From an uncultured Corynebacterium sp. (lineage in GTDB: Bacteria > Actinomycetota > Actinomycetes > Mycobacteriales > Mycobacteriaceae), in assembly GCF_946222835.1 (NCBI RefSeq), contig NZ_CAMIHD010000001.1, forward strand, positions 248,001 to 312,000: a DNA stretch of 64,000 bases, in the 5' to 3' direction. This document shows, piece by piece, positions 51,661 to 60,563 of the stretch (positions are counted from its first letter, which is position 1; every line of letters begins with the position of its first letter). A program made the translations under genes and the position numbers. The notes below the pieces were generated by a model. It worked only from the letters and a program-made list of their open reading frames with translations, searched no databases and was not told the DNA's origin.

Positions 51661-53844
51661 ATGAAGAACCGTTTCGTCCTGCCTGCGGTGACCGTAACCG
51701 CTGTGGTGGGAAACCTCATTTTTGTGCCGGCAGCAAGTGCAGCGGAGGGCGCGCCCGAGGGGGCGTCGCCAAGCGAGGGCTCCCGCTTTAGCATCGGCGT
51801 CCTACCGGATACCCAGTTCTATTCGCGCTATTCCACCCCGGAGACCGGCAACTTGGCCCAAGCTCGTTACGGAAGCGAACCCTACTTGACCCAAACCCAA
51901 TGGTTAGTGGACCATCAAGACGAGTTGAACATGGACTTCGTCACCCACCTGGGTGATGTTGTAGACCAGTGGAACGTGGAGGGCGAATGGCAGGTGGCTG
52001 ATAAGGCCATGCAGGTCCTCGACGATTCGGATCTGAACTACTCCATCCTGCCCGGCAATCACGACATGGACGTGGAGGGCGCGTCGGCTCACCCCTATAA
52101 CAAGTGGTTTAGTGCCGATCGTGCCAAAGCAGCTAATCCGGAGACCTTCCAGGAGCGCTATACCGCGGTCAATAATGACTCCGAGGCACACATCTTTGAA
52201 GCTGAGGGCCAGAAATATCTCAATCTAGCCTTGGGTTGGCGCGCTGATGAGAAGGCTATTGCGTGGGCGCAAGGCGTAATTGATAAGCATCCAGACCTTC
52301 CGGTCATTGTGACCACTCATGAGGCCCTCAATATTGATGGTGAAGGAAACGTCTTCTATTCCGATGACTATGGCAAGGGATTGTGGGATAAGTTCATCAA
52401 AAGCAATGATCAGATCTTTCTCGTGATGGGCGGCCACCACCACGGTGCGGGATACCGCGTAGATAAGGACGATGCCGGCCACGACGTCGTCTCCATCTTG
52501 CAGGATTATCAGATGGCTTACCAGGGCGGCAATGGCTTATTGGGTGTGCTCGAGTTTGACCTTACGGGCAAGCAGCTGGAGATGGCCGCCCTTTCGCCTT
52601 GGGTGGCGCAAAAGCCGCATGAGGAGCTCACGCAGTTTGACAAGCTCACCCTGGATGATAAGGGCGATAGCTATAGCATTCCGTTCGATTTTGAACAGCG
52701 TTTTTCCTCCTTCGCGCCGGAATTCACCGTGGGTGAGGGGCACCAGCCGGACCTAGCGCAGCGCGCCCGCGACATCGCCGCTGAGGGCTATAGGCCCTAC
52801 ACCATTGCGGAGGACGAGCTTCCTAAGGGTGCGGAAGATTTTTCCACAAACGACCACACGGTATTCCACTGGCGCCCGGGCGAAGCGCGGGACAAGGATG
52901 GGCATGCGCTTGTCGATGGCGCCCCTGCCGGCCGTGGCACCACCATCCCCGATATTGCCAGCGATTCTGGCAGCGACCTGCATCGCGCTGGCGCCATGCT
53001 CGGAGACAGGGTGACCTATAGCACCGACCATCACCCGTTGTCCTCTGATGCCGGCTCCCTCTTCTGGTCCGACCCTGCCGGCAAGGTTGGCAATGCCGAG
53101 TTCCGTACCGATAAGGGCGCGGCTGCCAATAGCGTCGATACCACCAAGGGATATACCTTCGAATCCTTTGTCAAGATCCCAGAAGATTTCAACGGCGCAC
53201 AGCATGGTTGGGGAAGTGCGCTCAGCCGTGACTCTGCCATCAATAAACTGGTAGACGGCTCCGAGGACACGGACCCAACCGTCATGTTCGGCATCTCTAA
53301 CCTCCGCGAGCTGCGCTGGTGGGCGGAGCCGAAGCAGGGAAGCGGCTCTACCGTGTGGTCCCACGAGGTACCCAAAGACGAGTGGATGCATATCGCCGTG
53401 GTCAATGATCCGGAGCGCGATAGCGTGGAAATGTTCATCAACGGCGCGCCCATCCTGCGCAATGCCGTAGGTGCCGAGGGACTTCTCCCACGGGACCTGC
53501 AGTGGGTCATGGGCGGTGGCTTTGACAACCAGCGCCCACAGGACCCGTGGTATGGCTGGATCGGCGAGACCCGCCTGACTCAGGGCGTACTGGGCAAGGA
53601 CCAGTGGCTTACCGCCCGTGCACACAACGATGGCGGGCCGGCCGATACCGCGCAGCCTGCCGAGCCCGGCTCCGCGTTGAGCTCTAGTACGAGTTCGAAG
53701 CCTGCCATTTTAGGAGCAATCCTTGGTATTGCCGGGGTGGCTGGCCTCATTGGACTAGCACTGCCGCAGCTGAAGGCTTCCATCCCGCAGATTAACGCGC
53801 TCCTGCGCAAGTACCACCTGCCGACTCTGCCCGAGTTGGGCTAA
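51661..53844 (+). CDS. secreted metallophosphoesterase with LamG-like domain and C-terminal anchor
   Basis: 727 aa from ATG 51661, with AAGGAC upstream and a signal peptide MKNRFVLPAVTVTAVVGNL...ASAA. The calcineurin-like phosphoesterase domain (about 40-320) shows all metal motifs: GVLPDTQFYS, THLGDVVDQW, LPGNHDMD, TTHEAL and MGGHHHGAG. The concanavalin/LamG-like domain (about 450-655) includes YTFESFVKIPEDF, EWMHIAVVNDPERDSVEMFINGAPI and DPWYGWIGETRLTQGVL. A C-terminal span (PAILGAILGIAGVAGLIGLALPQ) leaves a short tail. Relatives cleave phosphodiesters or nucleotides outside the cell, and the LamG part may bind glycans. The substrate is unknown. Confidence 0.9.
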   Translation: MKNRFVLPAVTVTAVVGNLIFVPAASAAEGAPEGASPSEGSRFSIGVLPDTQFYSRYSTPETGNLAQARYGSEPYLTQTQWLVDHQDELNMDFVTHLGDVVDQWNVEGEWQVADKAMQVLDDSDLNYSILPGNHDMDVEGASAHPYNKWFSADRAKAANPETFQERYTAVNNDSEAHIFEAEGQKYLNLALGWRADEKAIAWAQGVIDKHPDLPVIVTTHEALNIDGEGNVFYSDDYGKGLWDKFIKSNDQIFLVMGGHHHGAGYRVDKDDAGHDVVSILQDYQMAYQGGNGLLGVLEFDLTGKQLEMAALSPWVAQKPHEELTQFDKLTLDDKGDSYSIPFDFEQRFSSFAPEFTVGEGHQPDLAQRARDIAAEGYRPYTIAEDELPKGAEDFSTNDHTVFHWRPGEARDKDGHALVDGAPAGRGTTIPDIASDSGSDLHRAGAMLGDRVTYSTDHHPLSSDAGSLFWSDPAGKVGNAEFRTDKGAAANSVDTTKGYTFESFVKIPEDFNGAQHGWGSALSRDSAINKLVDGSEDTDPTVMFGISNLRELRWWAEPKQGSGSTVWSHEVPKDEWMHIAVVNDPERDSVEMFINGAPILRNAVGAEGLLPRDLQWVMGGGFDNQRPQDPWYGWIGETRLTQGVLGKDQWLTARAHNDGGPADTAQPAEPGSALSSSTSSKPAILGAILGIAGVAGLIGLALPQLKASIPQINALLRKYHLPTLPELG

Positions 53845-53900
53845 AGCACTGGGTAGAGGGATTTTGCAGTATCAGGCTTTAAAGCTTTAGTTGCACCAAA

Positions 53901-53953
53901 GCGCTTAGGTTCTTCGCCATAAGGGGAGAGAACCTAAGCGCGTTTTGGTTTTT
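53901..53953. terminator. bidirectional terminator after the phosphoesterase
   Basis: A perfect 12-bp stem GCGCTTAGGTTC/GAACCTAAGCGC with a 17-base loop is followed by GTTTTGGTTTTT. Confidence 0.85.
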
Positions 53954-54134
53954 AATCTTCGCCCTGCTTGGAGAGATAATCCACCTTCCACCAAAACCAA
54001 GCGGAGGCTCCACCCAACACGACGGGTATCCAGGCTAGGGAAGAGGATTGCACGGCCATCATTGCCAACAATGTAATGAGCGTCAATGCAGTGAAAACTA
54101 TCGCTTTAATTCTTTCCACTCGCAATCGGTTCAT
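53952..54134 (-). CDS. small two-span membrane protein
   Basis: The 60-aa product has two hydrophobic helices (AIVFTALTLITLLAMMAVQ and LAWIPVVLGGASAWFWW) with a basic N-terminus (MNRLRVERIK). The ATG has a strong GAGGAG ribosome site 6 bases upstream, which argues that it is translated. It is convergent with the phosphoesterase. No known family. Confidence 0.65.
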   Translation of the reverse strand: MNRLRVERIKAIVFTALTLITLLAMMAVQSSSLAWIPVVLGGASAWFWWKVDYLSKQGED

Positions 54135-54326
54135 GAAATCTCCTCAATGTGGAAGGTATGCCAAATTTACACAGCCCAAAATAGGAGACTCTTGTCAGAG
54201 TGTCAAGGATAGTTTACGGTATGTAACGTGAAATGTGCTTAACTTTTGGAATCGATGTCCTCGATTGTTTCGCTGGCGGCTGAAAGGCGCCTCGAGCACA
54301 AGGCGGCGGGATGTGAGGTTTGGGAA

Positions 54327-54827
54327 ATGTCTAGTGATCAAACACAGAAGTCTGGGGACAACCTAGGGGATAAGGTTGAAGGAATGTTCCTGACGGTTGT
54401 TGCTTTCGTTCTCATGCTTTCCGTACTTGGCTTAGTTCTGTGCATAGTTCGGTTCGACGATTATGTCGATGCTTTTGTCGTTATTCACCGCAGTTCATTC
54501 GACGGAATCGAGGATGCACGCGTGAGGCGGTGGATAATGGGTGTACTTCTGCTTATTCGCTCCCTAGCAGCCCTTTCGTGGGTTACATCCTTTTTCTACC
54601 TTAAAAAGACGTTAGCTAAGGCGACTAGAAAGAGATTTCTGTTAATGAGGGTGTACTCCATCGCCTCTGCCTGCGGCTTTGGCTATCTCGCGTTGAGGGC
54701 GGAACTGGCGAGCTTGGAAGCCATACGGGTCACACAGGCTAGTATTTGTAGCTTTTTGGCGGCCTATCTATGCTTCCAGAGCTTGAAAACCTGGCAAGCT
54801 TCTACCCGTTCAACTACACGTCGGTAG
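54327..54827 (+). CDS. hypothetical membrane protein
   Basis: 166 aa from ATG 54327 (MSSDQTQKSGDN). An in-frame ATG at 54246 would add 27 hydrophilic residues and has a poorer ribosome site. Four hydrophobic spans are seen (LTVVAFVLMLSVLGLVLCIV, WIMGVLLLIRSLAALSWVTSF, VYSIASACGFGYLAL, ASICSFLAAYLCF). Base composition is slightly more AT-rich than its neighbours. No family is recognised. Confidence 0.6.
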   Translation: MSSDQTQKSGDNLGDKVEGMFLTVVAFVLMLSVLGLVLCIVRFDDYVDAFVVIHRSSFDGIEDARVRRWIMGVLLLIRSLAALSWVTSFFYLKKTLAKATRKRFLLMRVYSIASACGFGYLALRAELASLEAIRVTQASICSFLAAYLCFQSLKTWQASTRSTTRR

Positions 54828-54841
54828 GAGGGGCGAACATG

Positions 54842-54885
54842 AAAAAGACCCCGCTTTCCGATTTACCGGACATGCGAGGTCTTTT
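54842..54885. terminator. terminator between membrane protein and tRNA-Leu
   Basis: Stem AAGACCCCGC/GCGAGGTCTT with T runs on both sides (GTCTTTT on plus, GTCTTTTT on minus), so it can serve both the plus-strand gene and the minus-strand tRNA. Confidence 0.7.
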
Positions 54886-54892
54886 CTATCTG

Positions 54893-54966
54893 TGCCCCTG
54901 GTGAGACTCGAACTCACACTGGACGGGTTTTGAATCCGTTGCCTCTGCCAATTGGGCTACAGGGGC
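54893..54966 (-). tRNA. tRNA-Leu (CAA), class I-shaped
   Basis: The 74-nt cloverleaf has acceptor GCCCCTG/CAGGGGC, anticodon loop TTCAAAA (anticodon CAA) and T arm GTGAG/CTCAC with GTTCGAGTC; discriminator A. The variable loop is only 5 nt, whereas bacterial tRNA-Leu normally has a long variable arm, and the base pair closing the anticodon loop is an A-C mismatch. Identity as Leu follows from the anticodon alone. Confidence 0.8.
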
Positions 54967-55124
54967 GCACAGTGCCAAGGCTTGCTGCCTGTGACTGTGA
55001 AAATAGTAGCGCAGGGGCTAGGAGAATTCCTAATTGGGTAGGGCAAGTGGGGGAATTCCCACGTCATCCAATAAATGTGCACCGGGGTGTTCGTATGTCG
55101 GCTCGCTTCTCTAGGATGGGGCAG

Positions 55125-57764
55125 GTGACTACTAAACAGCCTCGACTTCTGCTCATTGACGGCCACTCTATGGCCTTTCGTGCCTTCTACGCCCTGCCGG
55201 TGGATAACTTTTCTACCTCGGGCGGCCAGCACACCAATGCCGTATATGGCTTTCTATCGATGCTTTCCAATATCGTGGCGGAGGAGAAGCCCGATGCCAT
55301 CGCGGTGGCATTCGATGTAGGGCGAAAGACCTTCCGCACCGAAGTGTTCCCGGACTACAAGGCGCAGCGTGAAGCCGCGCCGGAGGAATTTAAGGGCCAG
55401 GTTGACATCATCCGCGAGGTGCTCGAGGTGCTGGGGATTACCACCTTGTCCCGCGAGAACTTTGAAGCCGACGATATTCTGGCCACTCTTGCGACTGAGG
55501 CGCAGGATTATGAGACCCTCATCGTCACCGGTGACCGTGACTACCTGCAATTGGTAAACGAATCTACGACGGTGCTTTATCCCATGAAGGGCGTTTCCAC
55601 GCTTCATCGCTTTACCCCCGCCGCGGTGGAGGAAAAGTATGGTCTCACGCCTGCGCAGTACCCAGACTTTGCTGCACTGCGCGGCGATCCGTCCGATAAT
55701 TTGCCGGGCATCCCCAAGGTGGGCGAGAAGACGGCTACTAAGTGGATTGTCAAATACGGGGACTTGGCATCGCTGGTTGAGCACGCCGAAGAAATCAAGG
55801 GCGTGGTGGGCAATAATTTCCGCGAGCGCATCGATCAGGTGCAGATGAATCGCAAGCTCACCCAAATGATCACGGATATGGACCTAGAGGTAGGCCCGGA
55901 CGATCTGGCTTTCAAGGAGGCTAAGGTTGCTGACGTTGCTGCTGAGTTCGATGACCTCGAATTTGGCACCAACCTGCGCGATCGCGTCCTGGCTGCCATT
56001 CCCAATGACGGCGCTGAGCCAGCGGAGCAGACCGAGGAGGTCCAAGAGTTAGAGACAGTCATCGACGATGAGCCATTGTCCCAGTGGCTGCCAGGCCGAG
56101 AGCACGTTGCGGTCTATGTCCAAGGCGAGGGAAACCCAGGACAGGGCGATGCTTCTGCCATTGCCTTCGTAGACCAGGAACGCCACGGCCTGCAAGTGGA
56201 GTTGGGCGACCTTTCTGTCGAGGACGATAAGGCCCTAGCGCAGTGGTTGGCCTCCGATGCGCCGAAGTATTTCCACGAGGCGAAGGCGGCCTTCCATATG
56301 CTTGCCGGCCGGGGCATTGAGCTAGCCGGCATTGCCCACGACACGGCCATTGCCGCCTACTTGCTGCGCCCCGGTCAGCGCACTTACGCGCTTGCCGACG
56401 TCTACCAACGCCACCTCCAAAAGACCCTCGGCGCCGCCACGGATCAGCTTTCCCTGCTGGATGATTCCACCTTGGTGGACCAAGCCGCAGCAATTATGGA
56501 GTTGGCGGAAAGGCTCACTGCAGAGCTCCAAGAGATTGATTCTTTCGAACTTTATACCGACTTGGAGCTGCCTCTGGTGACCATTTTGGCGCGCATGGAA
56601 GCTACCGGCATTGCTGTTGACGTAGACATTCTCGAAACGCAGAAGGATGCCTTCGTAGAGCAGGTCGCCGAACAAGAGCGTGCCGCCCGCGAGCTTGCCG
56701 GTGACGATAAGCTCAACCTCAACTCACCCAAGCAGCTACAAACCGTACTCTTTGAGACTTTTGATCTGCCCAAGACCAAGAAGACAAAGACCGGCTATTC
56801 TACCGCGGCTAAGGAGATTGAACAGCTCGCGGTTAAAAATCCCCACCCATTCTTAGACCACCTTTTGGCTCACCGTGAGTACCAAAAGATGAAAACCACC
56901 CTCGAAGGTCTAATCAAGACCGTGCAGCCGGACGGTCGCATCCACACCACGTTTAATCAGACAGTGACGTCGACTGGTCGCTTGTCCTCGACGGAACCAA
57001 ATCTGCAGAATATTCCGGTGCGGACCGAAGCTGGGCGACAGATTCGCTCCGCGTTTGTCGTAGGCGAGGGCTACGAAGAACTCATGACCGCGGACTATTC
57101 GCAGATTGAGATGCGTGTGATGGCGCACCTCTCGGCAGATCCCGGGCTTATCGAGGCCTATAAGGACGGCGAAGACCTACACAACTATGTTGGCTCTCGA
57201 GTCTTTGACGTTCCCGTTGACCAAGTGACACCCGAGCTGCGCCGCCGGGTTAAGGCCATGTCTTATGGGTTGGTATACGGCCTGTCCGCTTTCGGTCTCT
57301 CCCAGCAATTGGGCATTCCGGCGGGGGAGGCAAAGTCCATCATGGAAAGCTACTTTGAGCGCTTTGGCGGCGTGAAGAAGTACCTCGATGAAGTCGTGGT
57401 CCAAGCCCGCAAGGATGGCTACACGGCAACGCTCTTTGGCCGCCGCCGCTACTTGCCAGAGCTAAGCTCCGACAACCGCCTAGCACGCGAGAACGCGGAG
57501 CGCGCAGCGCTTAATGCACCGATTCAGGGCACTGCCGCGGACATCATTAAGGTGGCGATGATTCGCGTGGACCGCGCACTGCAAGGAATGAAGTCTCGCG
57601 TGCTGCTTCAGGTGCACGATGAATTGGTAGTCGAAGTCGCCCCCGGTGAGGCTGACAAGGTCTGTGAAATTCTCGAGCGCGAGATGGACTCAGCGATCGA
57701 GCTGAACGTGCCGCTGGAGGTCTCCGCCGGTGCCGGCAAGGATTGGGATGCCGCAGCCCACTAG
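55125..57764 (+). CDS. polA: DNA polymerase I
   Basis: 879 aa from GTG 55125, with AGGA 9 bases upstream; ATGs at 55095 and 55116 are in-frame alternatives. The N-terminal 5'-3' exonuclease domain (about 1-290) has LLLIDGHSMAFRAFYALP and GDPSDNLPGIPKVGEKTATKW. The central 3'-5' exonuclease-like domain lacks the usual DED metal-binding residues, so proofreading is probably inactive, as in other actinobacterial PolA. The polymerase domain has motif A (LMTADYSQIEMRVMAHLS), motif B (RRRVKAMSYGLVYGLSAFGL) and motif C (LLQVHDELVVE). Divergent from the tRNA-Leu; overlaps the next gene by 17 bases. Confidence 0.96.
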   Translation: MTTKQPRLLLIDGHSMAFRAFYALPVDNFSTSGGQHTNAVYGFLSMLSNIVAEEKPDAIAVAFDVGRKTFRTEVFPDYKAQREAAPEEFKGQVDIIREVLEVLGITTLSRENFEADDILATLATEAQDYETLIVTGDRDYLQLVNESTTVLYPMKGVSTLHRFTPAAVEEKYGLTPAQYPDFAALRGDPSDNLPGIPKVGEKTATKWIVKYGDLASLVEHAEEIKGVVGNNFRERIDQVQMNRKLTQMITDMDLEVGPDDLAFKEAKVADVAAEFDDLEFGTNLRDRVLAAIPNDGAEPAEQTEEVQELETVIDDEPLSQWLPGREHVAVYVQGEGNPGQGDASAIAFVDQERHGLQVELGDLSVEDDKALAQWLASDAPKYFHEAKAAFHMLAGRGIELAGIAHDTAIAAYLLRPGQRTYALADVYQRHLQKTLGAATDQLSLLDDSTLVDQAAAIMELAERLTAELQEIDSFELYTDLELPLVTILARMEATGIAVDVDILETQKDAFVEQVAEQERAARELAGDDKLNLNSPKQLQTVLFETFDLPKTKKTKTGYSTAAKEIEQLAVKNPHPFLDHLLAHREYQKMKTTLEGLIKTVQPDGRIHTTFNQTVTSTGRLSSTEPNLQNIPVRTEAGRQIRSAFVVGEGYEELMTADYSQIEMRVMAHLSADPGLIEAYKDGEDLHNYVGSRVFDVPVDQVTPELRRRVKAMSYGLVYGLSAFGLSQQLGIPAGEAKSIMESYFERFGGVKKYLDEVVVQARKDGYTATLFGRRRYLPELSSDNRLARENAERAALNAPIQGTAADIIKVAMIRVDRALQGMKSRVLLQVHDELVVEVAPGEADKVCEILEREMDSAIELNVPLEVSAGAGKDWDAAAH

Positions 57765-58707
57765 CTCGGTTACTTTCTCCCGCCGAGAAAAGGCGCGCCT
57801 TAGGCTCGCCTCGCAAGGCCTAACCATGCCGCGGTGGGAGAGTGCTGAGGAGGTGGTCCGCGCCTTCGGTGTAATGCAAGGCCAGGACCTGTATACGGTG
57901 CGCCGGTCACTGGCTTTGCGGGCGAAAGACCACTCGGATGCAGGAAACATGGTGCGTGGATATCCCATGCGCAATACCCTTTTCGCGGCTTCTATCAAGG
58001 ACATAGGCTGGATAACGGAACTGTGCGCTAAAGGGCGCAAGGGTGACGCAGAGTTGCTGGCAGCGGTTAACAAGCTCATTGATCGTCCCCTTTCGCGTGC
58101 CGAGCTGAAAGAACGTGCTGCCACAGCGTTGCCTGAAGTGCCCTTCTGGCATGTTGTGCGCGTAGCAATGGAAAGCGGTCACGCCGTTTACTCCGGAGCT
58201 GATCAGCTGATAACACCGGTCGATTTGCCGGGGCTAGAGGAGATTTACAACGGCGACAAAGTCGCCGCTACCACAGAGTTGATGACTCGGTATTTCCGCA
58301 CTCATGGCCCAGCGACGCTGCGGGACTTTGCTTGGTGGACAAAGCTACCGCAAAGACTAATTAGACCAGCGGCTGAAAACCTCCCGCCGGAAATTGTGCG
58401 CTGTGGGGAAGATTCCCAGGACCTTGTTTCGGCTGAGATAATGGAAATGGCCGAAGCACTAAAGAAGCAATCGGTATTGCTGCTGGGGGCATTTGACGAG
58501 TACATCTTGGGTTATCAAGACCGTCTATTTGCGATGACGAGGGAAGTCCACGAGGCACTCGTTCCTGGAAACCGCGGGGTATTTCGCCGCGCCATCGTGG
58601 TGGATGGACAAGTCCGCGGAACCTGGAATAAACAAGCTATTGAAGACTTGGGCATGCCCGACTATGCAGTACGGAAGGTTCAGAAGTTATGGCGGGATGC
58701 GAACTAA
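57748..58707 (+). CDS. winged-helix DNA glycosylase-like protein (AlkZ/YcaQ family)
   Basis: The 319-aa product belongs to the HTH_42 (AlkZ/YcaQ) family, members of which excise alkylated bases or unhook interstrand crosslinks. The N-terminal QxQ motif appears in VMQGQDLYTVRRSLALR, corresponding to the catalytic Q-x-Q/D of the family. A C-terminal segment (LLGAFDEYILGYQDR) matches the usual VxxFDxFLLGYxDR. ATG 57748 follows AAGGA and lies inside the polA end, so the two are coupled, consistent with excision repair followed by gap filling. Confidence 0.8.
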   Translation: MPQPTSSVTFSRREKARLRLASQGLTMPRWESAEEVVRAFGVMQGQDLYTVRRSLALRAKDHSDAGNMVRGYPMRNTLFAASIKDIGWITELCAKGRKGDAELLAAVNKLIDRPLSRAELKERAATALPEVPFWHVVRVAMESGHAVYSGADQLITPVDLPGLEEIYNGDKVAATTELMTRYFRTHGPATLRDFAWWTKLPQRLIRPAAENLPPEIVRCGEDSQDLVSAEIMEMAEALKKQSVLLLGAFDEYILGYQDRLFAMTREVHEALVPGNRGVFRRAIVVDGQVRGTWNKQAIEDLGMPDYAVRKVQKLWRDAN

Positions 58708-58782
58708 GTTTTTAGGTAGCCTCTTCTGTGCAGAAAAAGTTATGAGTGTAAGCCGAAAAGCCAAGAAGGGAATTGCCGAGCA

Positions 58783-59139
58783 GTGACGTTAGAAGACAAG
58801 ACGAATAAATGGACACTCCGCTTTTTTGAAACCCTCTGGGCCATTCAAGTGAATTATGTTGCAGCCGATATTAATGACCTCGGGCTAGCCCAATTTCTTG
58901 AAGAATATAAGGTTTCTGCAATTTCGTACCCGGTTTTAGCCGGGTGTTACTTTTTGATGGCCATGATCATGGCGCGCGTGGCGCCAAACCCTAAGGTCAG
59001 GCGATTGACGGCCGTTGGGGTGATGGTCGTATCCACGGCGCTTGCGTTTCTCTTTCCGTCCGGGTGGATGTTTGCTGGGTTGGTTATTTTCGCACTTGCT
59101 TATTACCTCTGGCCACGCAAAGAAGGCGTGTCTATTTGA
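58783..59139 (+). CDS. small membrane protein
   Basis: 118 aa from GTG 58783, with AGAAGGGA about 11 bases upstream. Three hydrophobic spans (AISYPVLAGCYFLMAMIMARV, LTAVGVMVVSTALAFLF, WMFAGLVIFALAYYLW) follow a hydrophilic, amphipathic N-terminus. The 3' end overlaps the convergent RDD gene by 37 bases. No family is recognised. Confidence 0.6.
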   Translation: MTLEDKTNKWTLRFFETLWAIQVNYVAADINDLGLAQFLEEYKVSAISYPVLAGCYFLMAMIMARVAPNPKVRRLTAVGVMVVSTALAFLFPSGWMFAGLVIFALAYYLWPRKEGVSI

Positions 59140-59573
59140 GGTCGGCGCTCCACTAGGCAATTGGCCAGCATGTCGAAAGGGGTTTGACCAAAAGCGAGCA
59201 TGCTTATGCTGAGAATTGCTACAAGTAGCGGCATGACTCCGGGCCAGCCTGTCAACGTAAGCATTGTTAGCAATAGCCAGGAATTGCGCAGACAGGCGGT
59301 GAAGAATCCTGGATGAGTAGCAATGATATCTAACTGCAGGGACCACTTACCTAGCGAGGTGAATTTCGTGGCTTCCATCCATACCCGATAGATGTAAAAG
59401 ACCACGGCGGCGGCAATGGCATTATAGAGTTCTAAGGTCTCTCCTGTGAGTGGATGGTCGGCTACCGCATTTACTACCCATCGCATCACCATGACGATGG
59501 CAGCGGCTAGGAAACTATCAATCCACCAGGCAATGCCACGTCGTACCAATAAGCCAATTCGGTCTAAAACCAT
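59103..59573 (-). CDS. RDD-family membrane protein
   Basis: The 156-aa product has the RDD layout: a first span with RRGIAWWIDSFLAAAIVMVM (Arg and Asp of the name visible), a second span AIAAAVVFYIYRVW, the conserved TSLGKWSLQLDI loop and a last span TGWPGVMPLLVAILSISMLAF. RDD proteins are small membrane proteins of mostly unknown role, some linked to Na+/H+ exchange. Nine bases separate it from the upstream methyltransferase stop, so they are probably co-transcribed. Confidence 0.85.
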   Translation of the reverse strand: MVLDRIGLLVRRGIAWWIDSFLAAAIVMVMRWVVNAVADHPLTGETLELYNAIAAAVVFYIYRVWMEATKFTSLGKWSLQLDIIATHPGFFTACLRNSWLLLTMLTLTGWPGVMPLLVAILSISMLAFGQTPFDMLANCLVERRPQIDTPSLRGQR

Positions 59574-59582
59574 GTCAATAGG

Positions 59583-60314
59583 TTAGCGGGAATTGCGGCA
59601 GACGAAAATAATCGTGCCGGGAAAGATTTCGCCTCGCTCTGGCGACCATGGGCCCCACGTAGTGGTGAGCTCCCTTGGCCATTCGGGTTCGATGATGCGC
59701 TCGATGAGGTACGGACCTTCACCCTGTAAGGCCTGAAACCAGTCGGCGATGGTGCGGTGGAACTCCGCATAGGTGAGATTGCCATCGTGTTCTTGCTCCA
59801 GATAAGCGCGATCGAAATAGCTGATATCGGCGGTGAGATCGGTGGGGTCATCAGGGAATATCCAGCGCATTGGGTGGTTGGCCGAAAAAACAAAACGGGC
59901 GCCTGGTTTCAAGACCCGGGAGATTTCCTTTAGCGCTAGGCCGAGATTTGCAATAAAAGGGAAGGCGCCGAAAGCTGAGAAGGCTACGTCGAAAGAGTCC
60001 GTGGCGTAGGGGAGTGACAGTGCATCGGCCTGCGTTAAGGGGAGTCCGGGTGCAGCATGATTGAGCATGCCGCGGGAAATATCGAAACCGGTGGAGAAGT
60101 GCGTGCATGTCTGGAGCCACTCGGTGCACGGTGCGGACCCGCAGCCAATTTCCAGGACAGAAGAATCCGAGACGTCGCCAAGCAGGTGCACTTGGTCTTC
60201 GTGCAGCATTTCTGGGCACCAGTAAAAGGAAGATAGGTAGTCGGGGTGCTCGGCGTGGTAATTGGCGGCGTCGCTATCCCAGTAGGCCTGGTTTGCGTGC
60301 GAGGGGGAGGTCAC
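59583..60314 (-). CDS. class I SAM-dependent methyltransferase
   Basis: The 243-aa product has the SAM motif VLEIGCGSAPCTEWL, motif II DISRGMLNHAAP, and the ALSLPYATDSFDVAFSAFGAFPF and LKEISRVLKPGARFVFS segments, typical of the UbiE/Coq5-like group. GTG 60314 is the start. The same gene lies upstream of rpsA in C. glutamicum. Substrate unknown. Divergent from rpsA with a 249-bp gap in which no gene is seen. Confidence 0.88.
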   Translation of the reverse strand: MTSPSHANQAYWDSDAANYHAEHPDYLSSFYWCPEMLHEDQVHLLGDVSDSSVLEIGCGSAPCTEWLQTCTHFSTGFDISRGMLNHAAPGLPLTQADALSLPYATDSFDVAFSAFGAFPFIANLGLALKEISRVLKPGARFVFSANHPMRWIFPDDPTDLTADISYFDRAYLEQEHDGNLTYAEFHRTIADWFQALQGEGPYLIERIIEPEWPRELTTTWGPWSPERGEIFPGTIIFVCRNSR

Positions 60315-60563
60315 GGTGGAAGAAATTCCTTTGCGAAATAGTTGGTCCGTGTATTTGCCCTTTTAGCTGGACAGATGTAGTGTTGAATGGGCGTGTCTAT
60401 GCCACGGGTTGTTCTAAGCCCCTGTAGGAAGGCTTTAAGCAATCACGCGGCGGGATCGATTATTTCTCTTTTTAGCTGTATTTGCGCAGCTTAGCAAGCT
60501 TTTTCGAGAGACGCGCAGTTGTCCAATTTCGATTTCCTACATTTATTCGGAGCATTTTTCAAT

